In this document: positions 1 to 9,060 of the stretch, piece by piece | Numbering within the stretch: the stretch's first letter is position 1 | Layout: each line of letters starts with the position of its first letter | Source: Alteromonas sp. ALT199 | GTDB taxonomy: Bacteria; Pseudomonadota; Gammaproteobacteria; Enterobacterales; Alteromonadaceae | Assembly: GCF_018619335.1 (NCBI RefSeq) | Contig: NZ_JAHHDX010000064.1 | Location: forward strand, 1 to 58,048 | DNA length: 58,048 bases | Direction: 5' to 3' | Position numbers and translations under genes: made by a program | Notes under the pieces: model-generated | Databases searched by the model: none | What the model was told of the DNA's origin: nothing | The model's input: the letters and a program-made list of their open reading frames with translations, nothing else

Positions 1-69
1 AAATAAATTTACCCTATAAAACGGTTCAAAATGCACATGGCAAAATGAGCTTTCCGTCAGGGCGCGCGC

Positions 70-98
70 TTTATACCACAATACTACCTAAGCCTCAA
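70..98 (-). promoter_or_regulatory. Probable rpsB promoter with GC-rich discriminator
   Basis: Read on the minus strand, TTGAGG (93-98) and TATAAA (70-75) are separated by exactly 17 bases, a near-consensus sigma-70 promoter. The bases after the -10 box are GCGCGCGCC, a GC-rich discriminator typical of stringently controlled ribosomal protein and rRNA promoters. The transcript would leave the window at base 1. The target gene is not visible. By conserved gammaproteobacterial order (map divergent from rpsB-tsf) it is probably rpsB, and bases 1-63 would be its leader. Confidence 0.6.
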
Positions 99-224
99 GT
101 TTTGAGGGAAAAAAGCCAAGATTTAAAGTATTTCGTTCATTAAAAATATAAAACGCTTAGTCTAGTCGCATTACACATTTGCACTTTGTAAAAACAACAA
201 ATAAAAACGCTAAAGATCATTACC

Positions 225-255
225 TTACTAAGAATGACATGAATAGTGTTATACT
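225..255 (+). promoter_or_regulatory. Possible map promoter
   Basis: A good -10 hexamer TATACT lies at 250-255, about 55 bases before the GTG start of map. The best -35 (TTACTA, 225-230) is poor and 19 bases away, so only the -10 element is convincing. Confidence 0.35.
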
Positions 256-310
256 GTGTAAGTAAAATAAATTCTTCACCAAACTAGTTTCAAACGATTT
301 GAGAGGCGCT

Positions 311-1105
311 GTGACAGCTATTATCAAAACCCCAGAAGAAATCGAAAAAATGCGCGTAGCCGGTAAACTGGCTGCCGAAGTACTTACTATGATCGGGCCT
401 TATGTAAAGAAAGGCGTTACCACTGATGAGCTAAATACTATTTGCCACGACTACATTGTAAACGAGCAAAAAGCGGTACCAGCGCCTTTAAATTACGGCC
501 ACCCACCGTTTCCAAAGTCTATCTGTACGTCAGTAAACCACTGTATTTGTCACGGTATTCCTTCTGACAAGAAACTAAAAGACGGTGACACCATCAACAT
601 CGACGTAACTGTTATAAAAGACGGTTATCACGGTGATACTTCGAAGATGTTCGTTGTAGGTAAACCATCTATTCTTGCCGAGCGCCTTATTCGCGTTACT
701 CAAGAATGCCTATATAAAGCAATTGAACAAGTAAAGCCGGGTATGCGTCTTGGTGATATTGGTCATATTTGTCAGACCCACGCTGAAGCGCATAACTATT
801 CAATTGTGCGTGAATACTGTGGACACGGTATCGGAGCGAGCTTCCACGAAGAGCCGCAAATTGTTCACTATGGTAAGCCAGGTACGGGTGATGTCCTTGA
901 GCCAGGTATGTGTTTCACCATTGAACCTATGGTAAACGCGGGCAAGCGCTATTCAAAGGTACTGCCAGACCAGTGGACTGTAGTAACTAAAGACAGAAGC
1001 TTGAGCGCTCAGTGGGAACATACTCTTTTGGTTACTGAAACAGGCGTGGAAATACTTACGCTTCGTGAAGAAGAAACCATAGAGCGCGTTATTTCACACG
1101 GCTAA
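311..1105 (+). CDS. map: Methionine aminopeptidase, type I
   Basis: Removes the N-terminal methionine from nascent cytosolic proteins using a dinuclear metal centre. The translation matches the type I family end to end. It carries the HGIP histidine (residue 81), the metal aspartates in NIDVT (98) and HGDTSKM (109), the CGHGIG histidine, and the FTIEPM and SAQWEHT glutamates. The product is 264 residues, the usual length. I chose GTG at 311 because GAGAGG (301-306) precedes it at good spacing and the protein then begins just before the conserved TPEEIEKMR segment. An upstream in-frame TTG at 299 would overlap that ribosome site. It is the first of map-glnD-dapD, the same order as in E. coli, and is followed by a terminator. 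Confidence 0.97.
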   Translation: MTAIIKTPEEIEKMRVAGKLAAEVLTMIGPYVKKGVTTDELNTICHDYIVNEQKAVPAPLNYGHPPFPKSICTSVNHCICHGIPSDKKLKDGDTINIDVTVIKDGYHGDTSKMFVVGKPSILAERLIRVTQECLYKAIEQVKPGMRLGDIGHICQTHAEAHNYSIVREYCGHGIGASFHEEPQIVHYGKPGTGDVLEPGMCFTIEPMVNAGKRYSKVLPDQWTVVTKDRSLSAQWEHTLLVTETGVEILTLREEETIERVISHG

Positions 1106-1160
1106 GTAGTGCTTAACTAAGTTCATGACTTTGTGAATAGAAACGTTACGAACATCGTAG

Positions 1161-1191
1161 AAGCGACTGTCTAATCAGCAGTCGCTTTCTT
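1161..1191 (+). terminator. Terminator after map
   Basis: A 9-bp perfect stem (AAGCGACTG at 1161-1169, CAGTCGCTT at 1179-1187) with a 9-base loop is followed by a short T-rich run. It sits 55 bases after the map stop. No convincing glnD promoter was found in the remaining 200 bases before glnD. Confidence 0.75.
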
Positions 1192-1400
1192 AAAGCACTT
1201 TTTTCTATTCAAAATTCCATTTTCAACTCTTCGCTTGCCCCTCGACTCTTCCTATATTTGACACGCTACACACCTATAACAAAAAACCATAAATATTCAC
1301 AATCTAACCTAACTTATGCAGTAATTTGCTACTGCGAACTGCTATCAATTCATGTTATTGTTCGTAGCGTCTAAAAAGAAGTCTATTTCAAAGGTGTATT

Positions 1401-4052
1401 TTGACGCTGCAATCACTGATAAAGAATATCGACACCATAACCTCTGTTGATGAAATTCCAGCAATTAAGTCGTGCGTGGAAGCGAGTTATAAGTGGATCA
1501 CTGAATCTTTCGATGCCACACCGGTTAATCAACTCGTTACCGGTCGAGCGCAATTTGTCGATGCACTACTTTGCCACCTTTGGCAACTTTATGGTTTAGA
1601 TACGGTAGACGAGCTGTCGCTTTGTGCAGTCGGCGGCTATGGCCGAGGTCACTTACAGCCGCATTCAGATATCGATTTATTGATTGTGAGTAAAAAAACA
1701 CTTAAGCCTGATGTGCAAGAAAAAATTGGCATGTTCATCACCCTTTTATGGGACATAAAGTTGGATGTAGGGCAATCTGTTCGCACGATTAAGGAAACGG
1801 TTAAGCTAGCCAAAGACGATATCACTATTGCCACTAATTTGGTTGAAAGTCGGTTACTGTGCGGAAGTGAAACCACTTTCGACAAATTGTGGGATGAAGT
1901 TAACGGTCGGAATTCATGGTCGAGTAAAGCTTTCTTCTCGGCTAAATATGATGAACAGAAAAGGCGCCATGCTAAATTTAACGGCACCGCTTACAACCTT
2001 GAGCCTAATATCAAAGAAAACCCCGGGTGTTTGCGAGATATTCAGTCTATTGGCTGGGTAGCGAAAAAACACTTTAAGGAATATGACGGCTGGAATTTAG
2101 TAGGTCATGGCTATTTCACCGAACAAGAACACAGCGAACTTATTGCCTGCCGTATGCACCTTTGGAAAATGCGCTGTGCGCTTCACTTAGTGGCCGGTCG
2201 AAGCGAAAACCGCCTGTTATTTGATTATCAACCCGATGTAGCAAAAGTAATGGGTTACGGAGAGGAAGGTAAGTCTTCTGTCGAAAAAATGATGCGGGAC
2301 TTTTTCCGCACCGTTGCTCGCGTTTCTGAGCTAAACCAGATGCTTCTTCAACGCTTCAAGTACGATATGCTAAATCAAAGCGTACAGCAGAGCCTTATAA
2401 TCAATGAAGACTTTGAGCTTCTTGATAATATGATTTCTCCTCGCCACGAAGCTGTATTTTCATCGCCGGAAGCTATATTAGATTTTCTACACCTTGTAGC
2501 TAATACTCCAGAAGTTCAAGGGCTAAGTACTATTTGCATTCGTCAACTGCGCAACGCACATAGAGCCTTTGAGAGTGAATATTACGTAGAGCGCCCTTTA
2601 TGTCGAGAAAAGTTCATGCGCTTAATGAAACAGCCCGAGTTTTTCAATTTTGCTTGGGACATTATGCATCAGTACGGCATTTTACAAGCCTACCTTCCAC
2701 AGTGGGATGCCATTGTGGGCATGATGCAGTTTGACTTGTTTCACGCCTACACGGTGGATGAACACACTCACCGATTAGTGAAGCATGTAAACTATTTTTT
2801 CTCGAAAGAGAACAAGGATTTTCCGCGCTGCGGCAGGATTTGCCGAAACCTCGACAAACCTGAAATACTTTACATTGCGGCGATTTTCCATGATATCGCG
2901 AAAGGTCGTAATGGCGACCACTCAACCCTAGGCGCGCAAGATGTAGCTAAATTCTGTGAACAGCACGACGTATCAAGTAAAGATGCAGAATTAATTGCAT
3001 GGCTAGTAGAAAACCATCTGCTTATGTCAGTCGTTGCCCAACGCCGTGATATCTACGATCCTGACGTTATTAGCGAATTCGCCAGTGCGGTAAGAAGCCA
3101 CAATCACTTAAATTTGCTTTATACTCTTACTCTTGCAGACATTCGTGCAACCAATGACAATTTATGGAACGATTGGAAAGCGTCGCTACTTCGTGAGCTC
3201 TATTTAATGACGCAAAAAGCCTTAGATAATGGTTTACAGTGCCAAGTGACATTAAATGAAAGGGTTGCCACGCACAAACATCAAGCTCGACAAATACTGC
3301 AAGAGCGCGCTATCGATACTAATGCAATAGATGCACTGTGGGCTCGTTTTGATGACGACTATTTTGTTCGCTTTAAGCCGACTCAAATTGCGTGGCATAC
3401 AGATGAAATTATTAAAGCACAAGATGAATGGCTGACACCTGAACACAACGGACTATTGGTAAAAGCGAACGACAACAGCTCCAAAGGCGGCACTGAAGTT
3501 TTTGTGTATGGCAAAGATAGAAAGGCCTTGTTCGCTCAAGTAGCATCGGTTTTAGATAGTCGCAATTGCTCTATCCACGATGCTCACGTAACCGTGACCA
3601 GAGATGGCTATGTATTTGACAGTATGCTTATTCTTGAAAACGACGGTAACCGTTTAAGTTCAGAATCTCGCATTGCATCTATAGAACAAGCCATTTCCAA
3701 GCAGCTAGAAAAACCAGGGCGCTCACACGAGAATAAGCGCAAGTTGCCTCGACAAATGAAGCAATTAGACGTGCCCACTAAGGTTCGTTTTTTCAATATC
3801 AACGACGAAGCCACACTTATTGAGTTAGAAGCTCTAGACGCACCGGGCATTTTAGCTAAAATTGGACATGCATTCGTTGATACTAATATGACACTTAAGC
3901 TCGCAAAGATTGCCACCATTGGTGAGCGAGCCGAAGATATTTTTATCGTCAGCAATGAAGCTGGCACAGCATTAACCCAAGAACAACAGGTAAACCTTAA
4001 AAAGCGCATCCTGTTTAAACTCGACCAACTTGAAGATATCACAATACCATGA
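1401..4052 (+). CDS. glnD: Bifunctional PII uridylyltransferase / uridylyl-removing enzyme
   Basis: Senses glutamine and adds or removes UMP on PII proteins (GlnB/GlnK), so controlling glutamine synthetase and the NtrBC response. All domains are present in order. The nucleotidyltransferase motif [15 protein letters not shown] starts at residue 78 with catalytic aspartates 90 and 92. A linker domain follows, then the HD hydrolase domain with HD at 497-498, and two ACT domains near residues 696 and 804. The length, 883 residues, is normal. The start is a TTG at 1401 with AAGG about 6 bases upstream; no in-frame ATG fits the family N terminus. Its stop overlaps the dapD start by four bases (ATGA), so the two genes are translationally coupled. 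Confidence 0.97.
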   Translation: MTLQSLIKNIDTITSVDEIPAIKSCVEASYKWITESFDATPVNQLVTGRAQFVDALLCHLWQLYGLDTVDELSLCAVGGYGRGHLQPHSDIDLLIVSKKTLKPDVQEKIGMFITLLWDIKLDVGQSVRTIKETVKLAKDDITIATNLVESRLLCGSETTFDKLWDEVNGRNSWSSKAFFSAKYDEQKRRHAKFNGTAYNLEPNIKENPGCLRDIQSIGWVAKKHFKEYDGWNLVGHGYFTEQEHSELIACRMHLWKMRCALHLVAGRSENRLLFDYQPDVAKVMGYGEEGKSSVEKMMRDFFRTVARVSELNQMLLQRFKYDMLNQSVQQSLIINEDFELLDNMISPRHEAVFSSPEAILDFLHLVANTPEVQGLSTICIRQLRNAHRAFESEYYVERPLCREKFMRLMKQPEFFNFAWDIMHQYGILQAYLPQWDAIVGMMQFDLFHAYTVDEHTHRLVKHVNYFFSKENKDFPRCGRICRNLDKPEILYIAAIFHDIAKGRNGDHSTLGAQDVAKFCEQHDVSSKDAELIAWLVENHLLMSVVAQRRDIYDPDVISEFASAVRSHNHLNLLYTLTLADIRATNDNLWNDWKASLLRELYLMTQKALDNGLQCQVTLNERVATHKHQARQILQERAIDTNAIDALWARFDDDYFVRFKPTQIAWHTDEIIKAQDEWLTPEHNGLLVKANDNSSKGGTEVFVYGKDRKALFAQVASVLDSRNCSIHDAHVTVTRDGYVFDSMLILENDGNRLSSESRIASIEQAISKQLEKPGRSHENKRKLPRQMKQLDVPTKVRFFNINDEATLIELEALDAPGILAKIGHAFVDTNMTLKLAKIATIGERAEDIFIVSNEAGTALTQEQQVNLKKRILFKLDQLEDITIP

Positions 4053-4873
4053 ATGAATTGAAAGCCATTATTGAAGACGCCTTCGAAAATCGCGACAGTA
4101 TTAGCCCGTCATCAGCACCTGATGAAGTAAGAGATGCAGTAGCGCAAGCTATCGACCTACTTAATAGCGGTAAAGGCCGCGTTGCAGAAAAAATTGCTGG
4201 CGAATGGGTTGTACACCAGTGGCTGAAAAAAGCGGTTCTCCTTTTCTTCCGCCTTCACAACAATGATGTAATTGAAGGCGCAGAAAGCAAGTTTTACGAC
4301 AAGGTTCCTCTTAAGTACACCAACTACACCGCTGAGCAATTTGCCGCTGACGGTGCGCGCATTGTTCCACCAGCTGCTGTACGTACAGGTACGTTTGTAG
4401 GCAAAAATGCCGTTGTTATGCCTTCTTATGTCAATATTGGTGCATTCGTAGATGAAGGCACTATGGTAGATACATGGGCAACGGTAGGCTCATGTGCACA
4501 AATCGGTAAAAATGTTCATCTTTCAGGTGGCGTGGGCATTGGTGGTGTACTAGAGCCACTCCAAGCAAATCCAACCATCATTGAAGACAACTGCTTTATC
4601 GGTGCGCGTTCAGAAATCGTGGAAGGCGTGATTGTTGAAGAAGGTTCTGTTATTTCAATGGGCGTTTACATCGGTCAAAGCACGCGTATTTATGATCGTG
4701 AAACCGGTGAAGTTCATTACGGCCGTGTACCTGCAGGTTCTGTAGTAGTGTCGGGTAACTTACCGAGCGCTGATGGTAAATACAGTCTTTATGCTGCTAT
4801 TATCGTTAAAAAAGTAGACGCGAAGACCCGCGCGAAAGTAGGCATCAATGCTCTACTTCGCGGTGTGGAATAA
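4049..4873 (+). CDS. dapD: Tetrahydrodipicolinate N-succinyltransferase
   Basis: Transfers succinyl from succinyl-CoA to tetrahydrodipicolinate in the succinylase branch of lysine and diaminopimelate synthesis in the cytosol. The 274-residue product has the family's N-terminal helical domain followed by left-handed beta-helix hexapeptide repeats, for example around [20 protein letters not shown] and the [11 protein letters not shown] segment. It overlaps the glnD stop by four bases and depends on glnD transcription and translation. The map-glnD-dapD order matches E. coli. A strong terminator follows. Confidence 0.97.
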   Translation: MNELKAIIEDAFENRDSISPSSAPDEVRDAVAQAIDLLNSGKGRVAEKIAGEWVVHQWLKKAVLLFFRLHNNDVIEGAESKFYDKVPLKYTNYTAEQFAADGARIVPPAAVRTGTFVGKNAVVMPSYVNIGAFVDEGTMVDTWATVGSCAQIGKNVHLSGGVGIGGVLEPLQANPTIIEDNCFIGARSEIVEGVIVEEGSVISMGVYIGQSTRIYDRETGEVHYGRVPAGSVVVSGNLPSADGKYSLYAAIIVKKVDAKTRAKVGINALLRGVE

Positions 4874-4891
4874 AGCGCCGAATAAATATCA

Positions 4892-4918
4892 AAAGAGGCG
4901 CTTCAGCGCCTCTTTATA
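4892..4918. terminator. Bidirectional terminator between dapD and yqcA
   Basis: A perfect 10-bp stem AAAGAGGCGC / GCGCCTCTTT (4892-4901 and 4906-4915) with a TTCA tetraloop. The A and T tracts on both sides allow it to serve dapD on the plus strand and the converging yqcC-truC-yqcA operon on the minus strand. Confidence 0.85.
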
Positions 4919-4946
4919 TTTATAGCCAATAAAGTCTTTTCAGCAC

Positions 4947-5396
4947 TTACGACAAAAGCTTGTCTTTAATGGTATTAACCCACTCTACCACATCTTTTTC
5001 TGGCTCTAAGGTTTCAATCGCATCAACTTCTAGCATATCAGCAACCGCGTTACCTTGCAGTTCACAGAGTAATTCTTGAAATTGTTTACCAGCACCACAG
5101 TAACTTTCGCCATAGCTGCTATCCCCTAGCGCTGCAACAGCAAACGGCTTTCCAGTTAACATAGGCGATTCGTCTTTTAAATCTGAAAACACAAACTCTA
5201 AGTTAGGTGGCACATCGCCCTGACCTGTTGTAGAGGTAATAATCAAGAGCGCGTCAGCATCAGTGAAATCCGCTACCGACGGGTCGCTTTCTAGTGAGCA
5301 ATCCACGCCTTGTTCAGCTAAGTTTTCTTCCACCTGCTCAGCTACGTGTTGCGCGTTACCGTAAACCGTACCCGCAATAATTTTCAATGTTGCCAT
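4947..5396 (-). CDS. yqcA: Flavodoxin YqcA
   Basis: A short-chain flavodoxin that binds FMN. The phosphate-binding loop GTVYGNAQHVA is near residue 9, and the isoalloxazine loops STTGQGDVPPN and ALGDSSYGESYCGAG follow. At 149 residues it equals E. coli YqcA in length and shares its TSTTGQGD and ALGDSSY segments, which distinguishes it from MioC. It is the last gene of yqcC-truC-yqcA, the same order as in E. coli, and lies 52 bases after truC. YqcA's electron-transfer partner is not established; the linkage to a tRNA pseudouridine synthase is conserved but unexplained. Confidence 0.88.
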   Translation of the reverse strand: MATLKIIAGTVYGNAQHVAEQVEENLAEQGVDCSLESDPSVADFTDADALLIITSTTGQGDVPPNLEFVFSDLKDESPMLTGKPFAVAALGDSSYGESYCGAGKQFQELLCELQGNAVADMLEVDAIETLEPEKDVVEWVNTIKDKLLS

Positions 5397-5448
5397 CTTT
5401 ACCTCTTAAACCATGATCACCGCCTATCTAAACAGACGGAAAGAATAT

Positions 5449-6300
5449 CTATTTTACCAAGCTAAACGGTTTTAACCTGTCTACGAATTGTTGCATTTCA
5501 TAGTGCATCTCACCATTAATCGTTATCCATTTTCCGCTAACAGGATGAGAAAAGCCCATATGAGTACAACTTAAGGCCAAATTGTTAAAATTAAAGTGCT
5601 GTTTAGCGAATTTGTTTTGCTTCCCATCGCCGTGAGTTGTATCGCCGATAATTGGGTGACGAATGTGTACCATGTGTCTTCGAAGCTGATGTTTACGCCC
5701 TGTACTAGGAGAAAGTTTTACTAACGAATATCTAGCGCTTTGGTATCTGCCTACCGGCTCTGGTATTTCATACTTTGCTAGTGACTCGTACATGGTAGAC
5801 GCTGGCTGAGGTGCTTGCTGCGGCCTTTTATGTTTGTCTGCAATTTTGTCATAGCGATACTTAAGGGCATAATCAATAAAGCCGGTGTGGTTGACGAAGC
5901 CTCTAACCACAGCGTGATAAACCTTAACCACCTGCTTATCCATCATTTGCTGACCGAGCTTCGCTGCAATTTCTGAGCTAAAACTAAACACCAGGACGCC
6001 TGATGTAGGCCTATCTAAGCGATGAGCTGGAAACACGTGCTTGCCAATTTGATCTCTGAGAGTCTGCACCGCAAAAACGGTTTCATGCCTATCTATAGGA
6101 CTCCTATGTACTAGGAGACCTGGGGGCTTGTTTATCGCAATGATATGCTCATCTTGGTATAAAACAGGCAAGTGCAGAGCCTTTATGCAAGCTTTTCCTT
6201 CACCCCCAACTTCTTCACAAGCCTGCTTTTCCTCGAGCCTTTTTACATCGTCTCTTAAATCCTTTGGGGTAGCACCTGGAGCTTGGTCTGAGTTATTCAT
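5449..6300 (-). CDS. truC: tRNA pseudouridine-65 synthase
   Basis: Converts U65 of certain tRNAs to pseudouridine. The catalytic aspartate is in HRLDRPTSG (D96). The family core starts at PVLYQDEHIIAINKPPG and continues to the C terminus. The product is 283 residues against about 260 in E. coli because about 44 extra N-terminal residues, charged and with two cysteines, precede the core. The ATG at 6300 overlaps the yqcC stop (ATGA), which supports this long start; otherwise the extension would be untranslated leader. Middle gene of a three-gene operon. Confidence 0.93.
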   Translation of the reverse strand: MNNSDQAPGATPKDLRDDVKRLEEKQACEEVGGEGKACIKALHLPVLYQDEHIIAINKPPGLLVHRSPIDRHETVFAVQTLRDQIGKHVFPAHRLDRPTSGVLVFSFSSEIAAKLGQQMMDKQVVKVYHAVVRGFVNHTGFIDYALKYRYDKIADKHKRPQQAPQPASTMYESLAKYEIPEPVGRYQSARYSLVKLSPSTGRKHQLRRHMVHIRHPIIGDTTHGDGKQNKFAKQHFNFNNLALSCTHMGFSHPVSGKWITINGEMHYEMQQFVDRLKPFSLVK

Positions 6301-6641
6301 CCAATGTCTCCACTAGCAATATCGTCAATATTTTGTAGTACAGACAGAGTACGTTGATTCCCGGGTGATAAGTAAACCTCTGCAGCAGGTGTTATTTGCA
6401 TAGCCGGTATAGGGTGCGCCTGGGTTAAAAAAATGCGCATTTTGGGAATAAAAATAAACGCTAACCAAGCTTCAAAAGAAAAACAGTCAGCTGCGAAAGG
6501 CACTTCACTCCCCATAGCATTCTTAAGGTCTTTTTCGTTGGGCAATTGTTTTGGCCAAACACCGTCTTGCAGCATAACTGCTTTCAATTGTTCCAGAGCT
6601 TTACTTAAAGCAATGTGACTGGCGCCATTCGTTTTATTCAC
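6297..6641 (-). CDS. yqcC: YqcC family protein
   Basis: A small helical protein of 114 residues of the YqcC family (function unknown). The match rests on length, the LEQLKAVMLQDGVWP and FEAWLAFIFIPKM segments, and its place immediately upstream of truC, with stop and start overlapping as ATGA. It is the first gene of the operon. An extended -10 promoter and a hairpin lie in the 45 bases upstream. Confidence 0.85.
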   Translation of the reverse strand: MNKTNGASHIALSKALEQLKAVMLQDGVWPKQLPNEKDLKNAMGSEVPFAADCFSFEAWLAFIFIPKMRIFLTQAHPIPAMQITPAAEVYLSPGNQRTLSVLQNIDDIASGDIG

Positions 6642-6655
6642 AACATCTCCGCCAT

Positions 6656-6691
6656 AAAAAACGCTTCAATTTTGAAGCGCGCAGTATATCA
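6656..6691 (-). promoter_or_regulatory. yqcC operon promoter with leader hairpin
   Basis: On the minus strand TGATATACT (6683-6691) is an extended -10 element. Transcription should begin near 6676. The leader begins at once with the inverted repeat GCGCTTC..GAAGCG (6662-6679) followed by six T residues (6656-6661), a terminator-like shape between promoter and start codon. It could be a 5' stabilising hairpin or an attenuator. No -35 of quality was found. Confidence 0.5.
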
Positions 6692-6835
6692 GGGCGTTAA
6701 GCTCAACATAAGTCAACATGACTTATCGTTGAAATTCTTATGCTGTGATACCATTAACTAAGTTTGATAGCGGTTTTTCATAGAGATGAACACCCTCTAG
6801 CAAACTTTGATTAAAGCAGTATTTTGGAACGAGTT

Positions 6836-7885
6836 ATGAGCGCTAACGGTATTAATTCTATCAGTGAGTTTTTGTTACACGCAGGCACTGAGTATCAAGT
6901 TTTTGATCTTGGTCGTCGCCTTGAGCTTACAGATAGCCAAACCTTTTTAGAAATAGAAAATGGCAGTGCTTACGCGCCTTATCCTCGCCAACAGCACGCT
7001 TGGTTTGGCATTGTCTTTTGGAATAAAAATGCATCCACACAGCATTATATTTGGTTCGTTAAACTGCCGCTTGACGAACAAGGCTTAGTGGTTGCCGCTA
7101 CTAGAAATCATTTTTTAGAGATTATTGTTGATGCATTAGGGCAGTCTGTTGCCGAAGATACGGAAAAAGCACAAACCCTCCCCGATAATCCTTATTCCTT
7201 CGTTCCGAATCAATCGCAACTTGCTCAGTTCAATGCTTTGGTTAAACGTACTTTAAACCAGCCGTTAAATGAAGAAGCGCAGAAAGTTGAGGCTTACATT
7301 CAAGCGCCGCAACTTGTTGACTGGCAACAAATTTCGATGCAAAGCGTAGCTGATTTTGTACATCACTTCAGCGCGAACGCCAAACGAGACACTCTAGAAG
7401 GGGTGATTAAAACCAACACATCGCTCTACTCCGATGTTTTTCTTAACACCTTGATGGAAATGAGCGAGAGTGTTTCATTGCCCGAAAGTTTATCAGCAGT
7501 GTATTTGAGTGAAATAGATAAAAGTGGGGATATAAATTTAGCGGCACTGAGAGGAACCTCAGAAAGTGATTTCAACCCTGCGATAAATAGCAAACTATTA
7601 GATTTGTTGAAAAGCGAACAATCTCAGCGGCTGGATATTTTAAGCGTTATTGCCGCACGTCATTTCGAGCAAATGGAGCCGTTGCTACTTAGTACCTTTT
7701 TAGAACAGACTGCGATAGTTGATAAGAAAGACGGTCATCAAGGGGCTTTATTTGCAGGCTTTTTCTCAGATTTAGTGCAAATACCAAAATTGCGCCGACA
7801 AGTGCTTACCCTTCTGCATTCTAATGCCAACTCAGACATTCTGAGCAACGCATTTCAGCAATTGTTTGTGCAGGCGAGAAAGTAG
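6836..7885 (+). CDS. DUF3549 family protein
   Basis: A 349-residue cytosolic protein with no signal peptide or membrane segment. It matches the uncharacterised DUF3549 family found in Vibrio and Alteromonadales, notably the N-terminal segment EYQVFDLGRRLELT. I chose ATG at 6836, preceded by GGAACGAG; a TTG twelve bases upstream would lack a ribosome site. The next gene starts directly after its stop, so the two form a unit. The biochemical function is unknown. This recognition is from memory of the family, not a search. Confidence 0.75.
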   Translation: MSANGINSISEFLLHAGTEYQVFDLGRRLELTDSQTFLEIENGSAYAPYPRQQHAWFGIVFWNKNASTQHYIWFVKLPLDEQGLVVAATRNHFLEIIVDALGQSVAEDTEKAQTLPDNPYSFVPNQSQLAQFNALVKRTLNQPLNEEAQKVEAYIQAPQLVDWQQISMQSVADFVHHFSANAKRDTLEGVIKTNTSLYSDVFLNTLMEMSESVSLPESLSAVYLSEIDKSGDINLAALRGTSESDFNPAINSKLLDLLKSEQSQRLDILSVIAARHFEQMEPLLLSTFLEQTAIVDKKDGHQGALFAGFFSDLVQIPKLRRQVLTLLHSNANSDILSNAFQQLFVQARK

Positions 7886-8188
7886 ATGACGTTACTTGAA
7901 TTAGTCGTATGGTTAATTATTGGATTTACCGGCTATCAATTTTGGCGTATTCGAGCTATTTCCGAGCGAACAAACGGATATCTAAAGCAATACTGCGATA
8001 AACATGGTTTACAGTTGTTGAGTGTGGCAAGAGCCAAAACGCGATTCTCGTTCAAATATGGCAAGCCTGACTGGCACAGCTTATTCAATTTTGAGTTTTC
8101 AAGTAATGGTGAAGACAGATATACCGGCGAAGTTGAGTTAATAGGTGTAAGGGTTATGCGAACCGAAGTACCACCGCATAGAGTTTGA
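7886..8188 (+). CDS. DUF3301 family membrane-anchored protein
   Basis: A 100-residue protein with one N-terminal membrane segment (about residues 3-21, rich in L, V, I, F) followed by a basic soluble domain with alternating aromatic residues. It fits DUF3301, which typically follows DUF3549 in Vibrio and relatives. Its ATG immediately follows the stop of the preceding gene, so translation is probably coupled. Function unknown. The hairpin after it is shared with the RNA gene on the other strand. Confidence 0.75.
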   Translation: MTLLELVVWLIIGFTGYQFWRIRAISERTNGYLKQYCDKHGLQLLSVARAKTRFSFKYGKPDWHSLFNFEFSSNGEDRYTGEVELIGVRVMRTEVPPHRV

Positions 8189-8270
8189 GTAGCTTTACCG
8201 CGCTTCGCAGCTCAATATAGTACTGAGACGTATTCCTTTAATAACTAAAAATACCTTTCTGAGAAACGCC

Positions 8271-8303
8271 AAAAAAAAGGGGAACCTGATGGCTCCCCTT
8301 TTT
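8271..8303. terminator. Bidirectional terminator for DUF3301 and the CsrB-type RNA
   Basis: The stem AAAAGGGGA / TCCCCTTTT (8275-8283 and 8294-8302), with an inner CC/GG pair and a TGAT loop, is followed on the minus strand by eight T residues (8271-8278 as A on the plus strand). The longer T run on the minus strand indicates that it mainly terminates the RNA read leftward. It also stops the DUF3549-DUF3301 transcript. Confidence 0.9.
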
Positions 8304-8898
8304 CCTGGAATTTTGAGTATCCTTCTCCGCGATCCTTTGCGACTAAAATCTTCCCGATTAAAATCCGTATACGCCCCTTTCCATCTACTCTCGCGACTTC
8401 CTGTGCGAGCTACCCTTCCATGCGTAGGTCCCTTTCCTTTTGTCCTTTGATACTACACATCCTGCATGCAGCGTTCCTCATCCTGAGGCTGTCCTTGTCA
8501 GGCTCCGCTGACCTTCCCTTCCTTCGTCCTTTTTTCGCTGCACATCCTGCTACAGCTTTGCTAATCCTTTAGCATGTCCTTTGTTCTTCCCTGGTTTGCT
8601 CGTCCATGCAAACTTAAATTCCTTACTGGCATCCTACCCTTGGCTCCATGCCTCAAGCTCCTTGCTAGCATTATCCCTTTCCATGCTACGTCCTGTCTGT
8701 GATGTTCCTATCACACTGCCGTCCATGAATTCCCTTCGCTTCCTTAAAATCCTTTATAACGTCCGTGTTGTGCAGTTCCCAACTGCTTTCCTTTCCCTTC
8801 ACCCACAGCCTTGTGAGAATCTCTTCCTTAAGTTGTCCTAGGTTGTTCCTTTGAAAAAGTCCTGACTCAATCCGTGACTCGTCGTGTTTCCTTGTGAC
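8271..8898 (-). ncRNA. csrB: CsrB-type regulatory RNA sequestering CsrA
   Basis: The stretch between DUF3301 and the GNAT gene is noncoding but highly structured. On the minus strand it holds about 48 GGA trinucleotides in about 620 bases (roughly 10 expected). Several lie in loops of perfect small hairpins: 8476-8488 (CCTCA GGA TGAGG), 8559-8574 (TGCTAA AGGA TTAGCA), 8594-8613, 8497-8512, 8698-8715 and 8772-8786. GGA in hairpin loops is the signature of CsrB/RsmZ RNAs, which bind and titrate the translational regulator CsrA. It ends at a strong terminator. The 5' end near 8898 is inferred from a -10-like TACTAT at 8905-8910. A GacA/UvrY box lies upstream. In E. coli csrB also lies between yqcC and syd. 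At about 620 bases it is much longer than the 369-base E. coli RNA. Confidence 0.88.
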
Positions 8899-8904
8899 AT
8901 GTTT

Positions 8905-8910
8905 ATAGTA
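8905..8910 (-). promoter_or_regulatory. Possible -10 element of the CsrB-type RNA
   Basis: TACTAT on the minus strand (overlapping an alternative TATAAA at 8902-8907) is the only -10-like hexamer that puts the start just before the first GGA motif and about 178 bases from the GacA/UvrY box centre. The -35 position (ATGGCG) is poor, as expected of an activator-dependent promoter. Confidence 0.4.
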
Positions 8911-9000
8911 TCCCTTCCAATTGTTACCGCCATATTGAATTACAAACATTTAAGAAAGCTCTTTGTACGACTTTTGTCTAAATTAAAAATAATCCAATAA

Positions 9001-9013
9001 AATCAAAGACTTC
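9001..9013 (+). promoter_or_regulatory. Possible IHF site
   Basis: AATCAAAGACTTC matches the IHF consensus WATCAANNNNTTR at all but the last position. It lies between the GacA/UvrY box and the RNA promoter, where a DNA bend would help a distant activator. In AT-rich DNA such matches occur by chance. Confidence 0.25.
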
Positions 9014-9060
9014 ATACTTTAGTATAAATTGATCTTTCAAAAATTAGGTAAGATCACTCA

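Noticed and set aside
8581..8841. 86-residue reading frame on the plus strand in the csrB region
   Set aside because: It is rich in L, S and P with no family features and lies across GGA hairpins of the minus-strand RNA; the frame comes from the CT-rich composition.
8271..8898. Two tandem small RNAs (CsrB plus CsrC) instead of one
   Set aside because: Only one terminator and one likely upstream control site were found, and no internal T run on the minus strand.
8686..8949. 87-residue reading frame on the minus strand
   Set aside because: It starts upstream of the inferred RNA start, has no ribosome site, and its codons are the repeated GGA motifs of the noncoding RNA.
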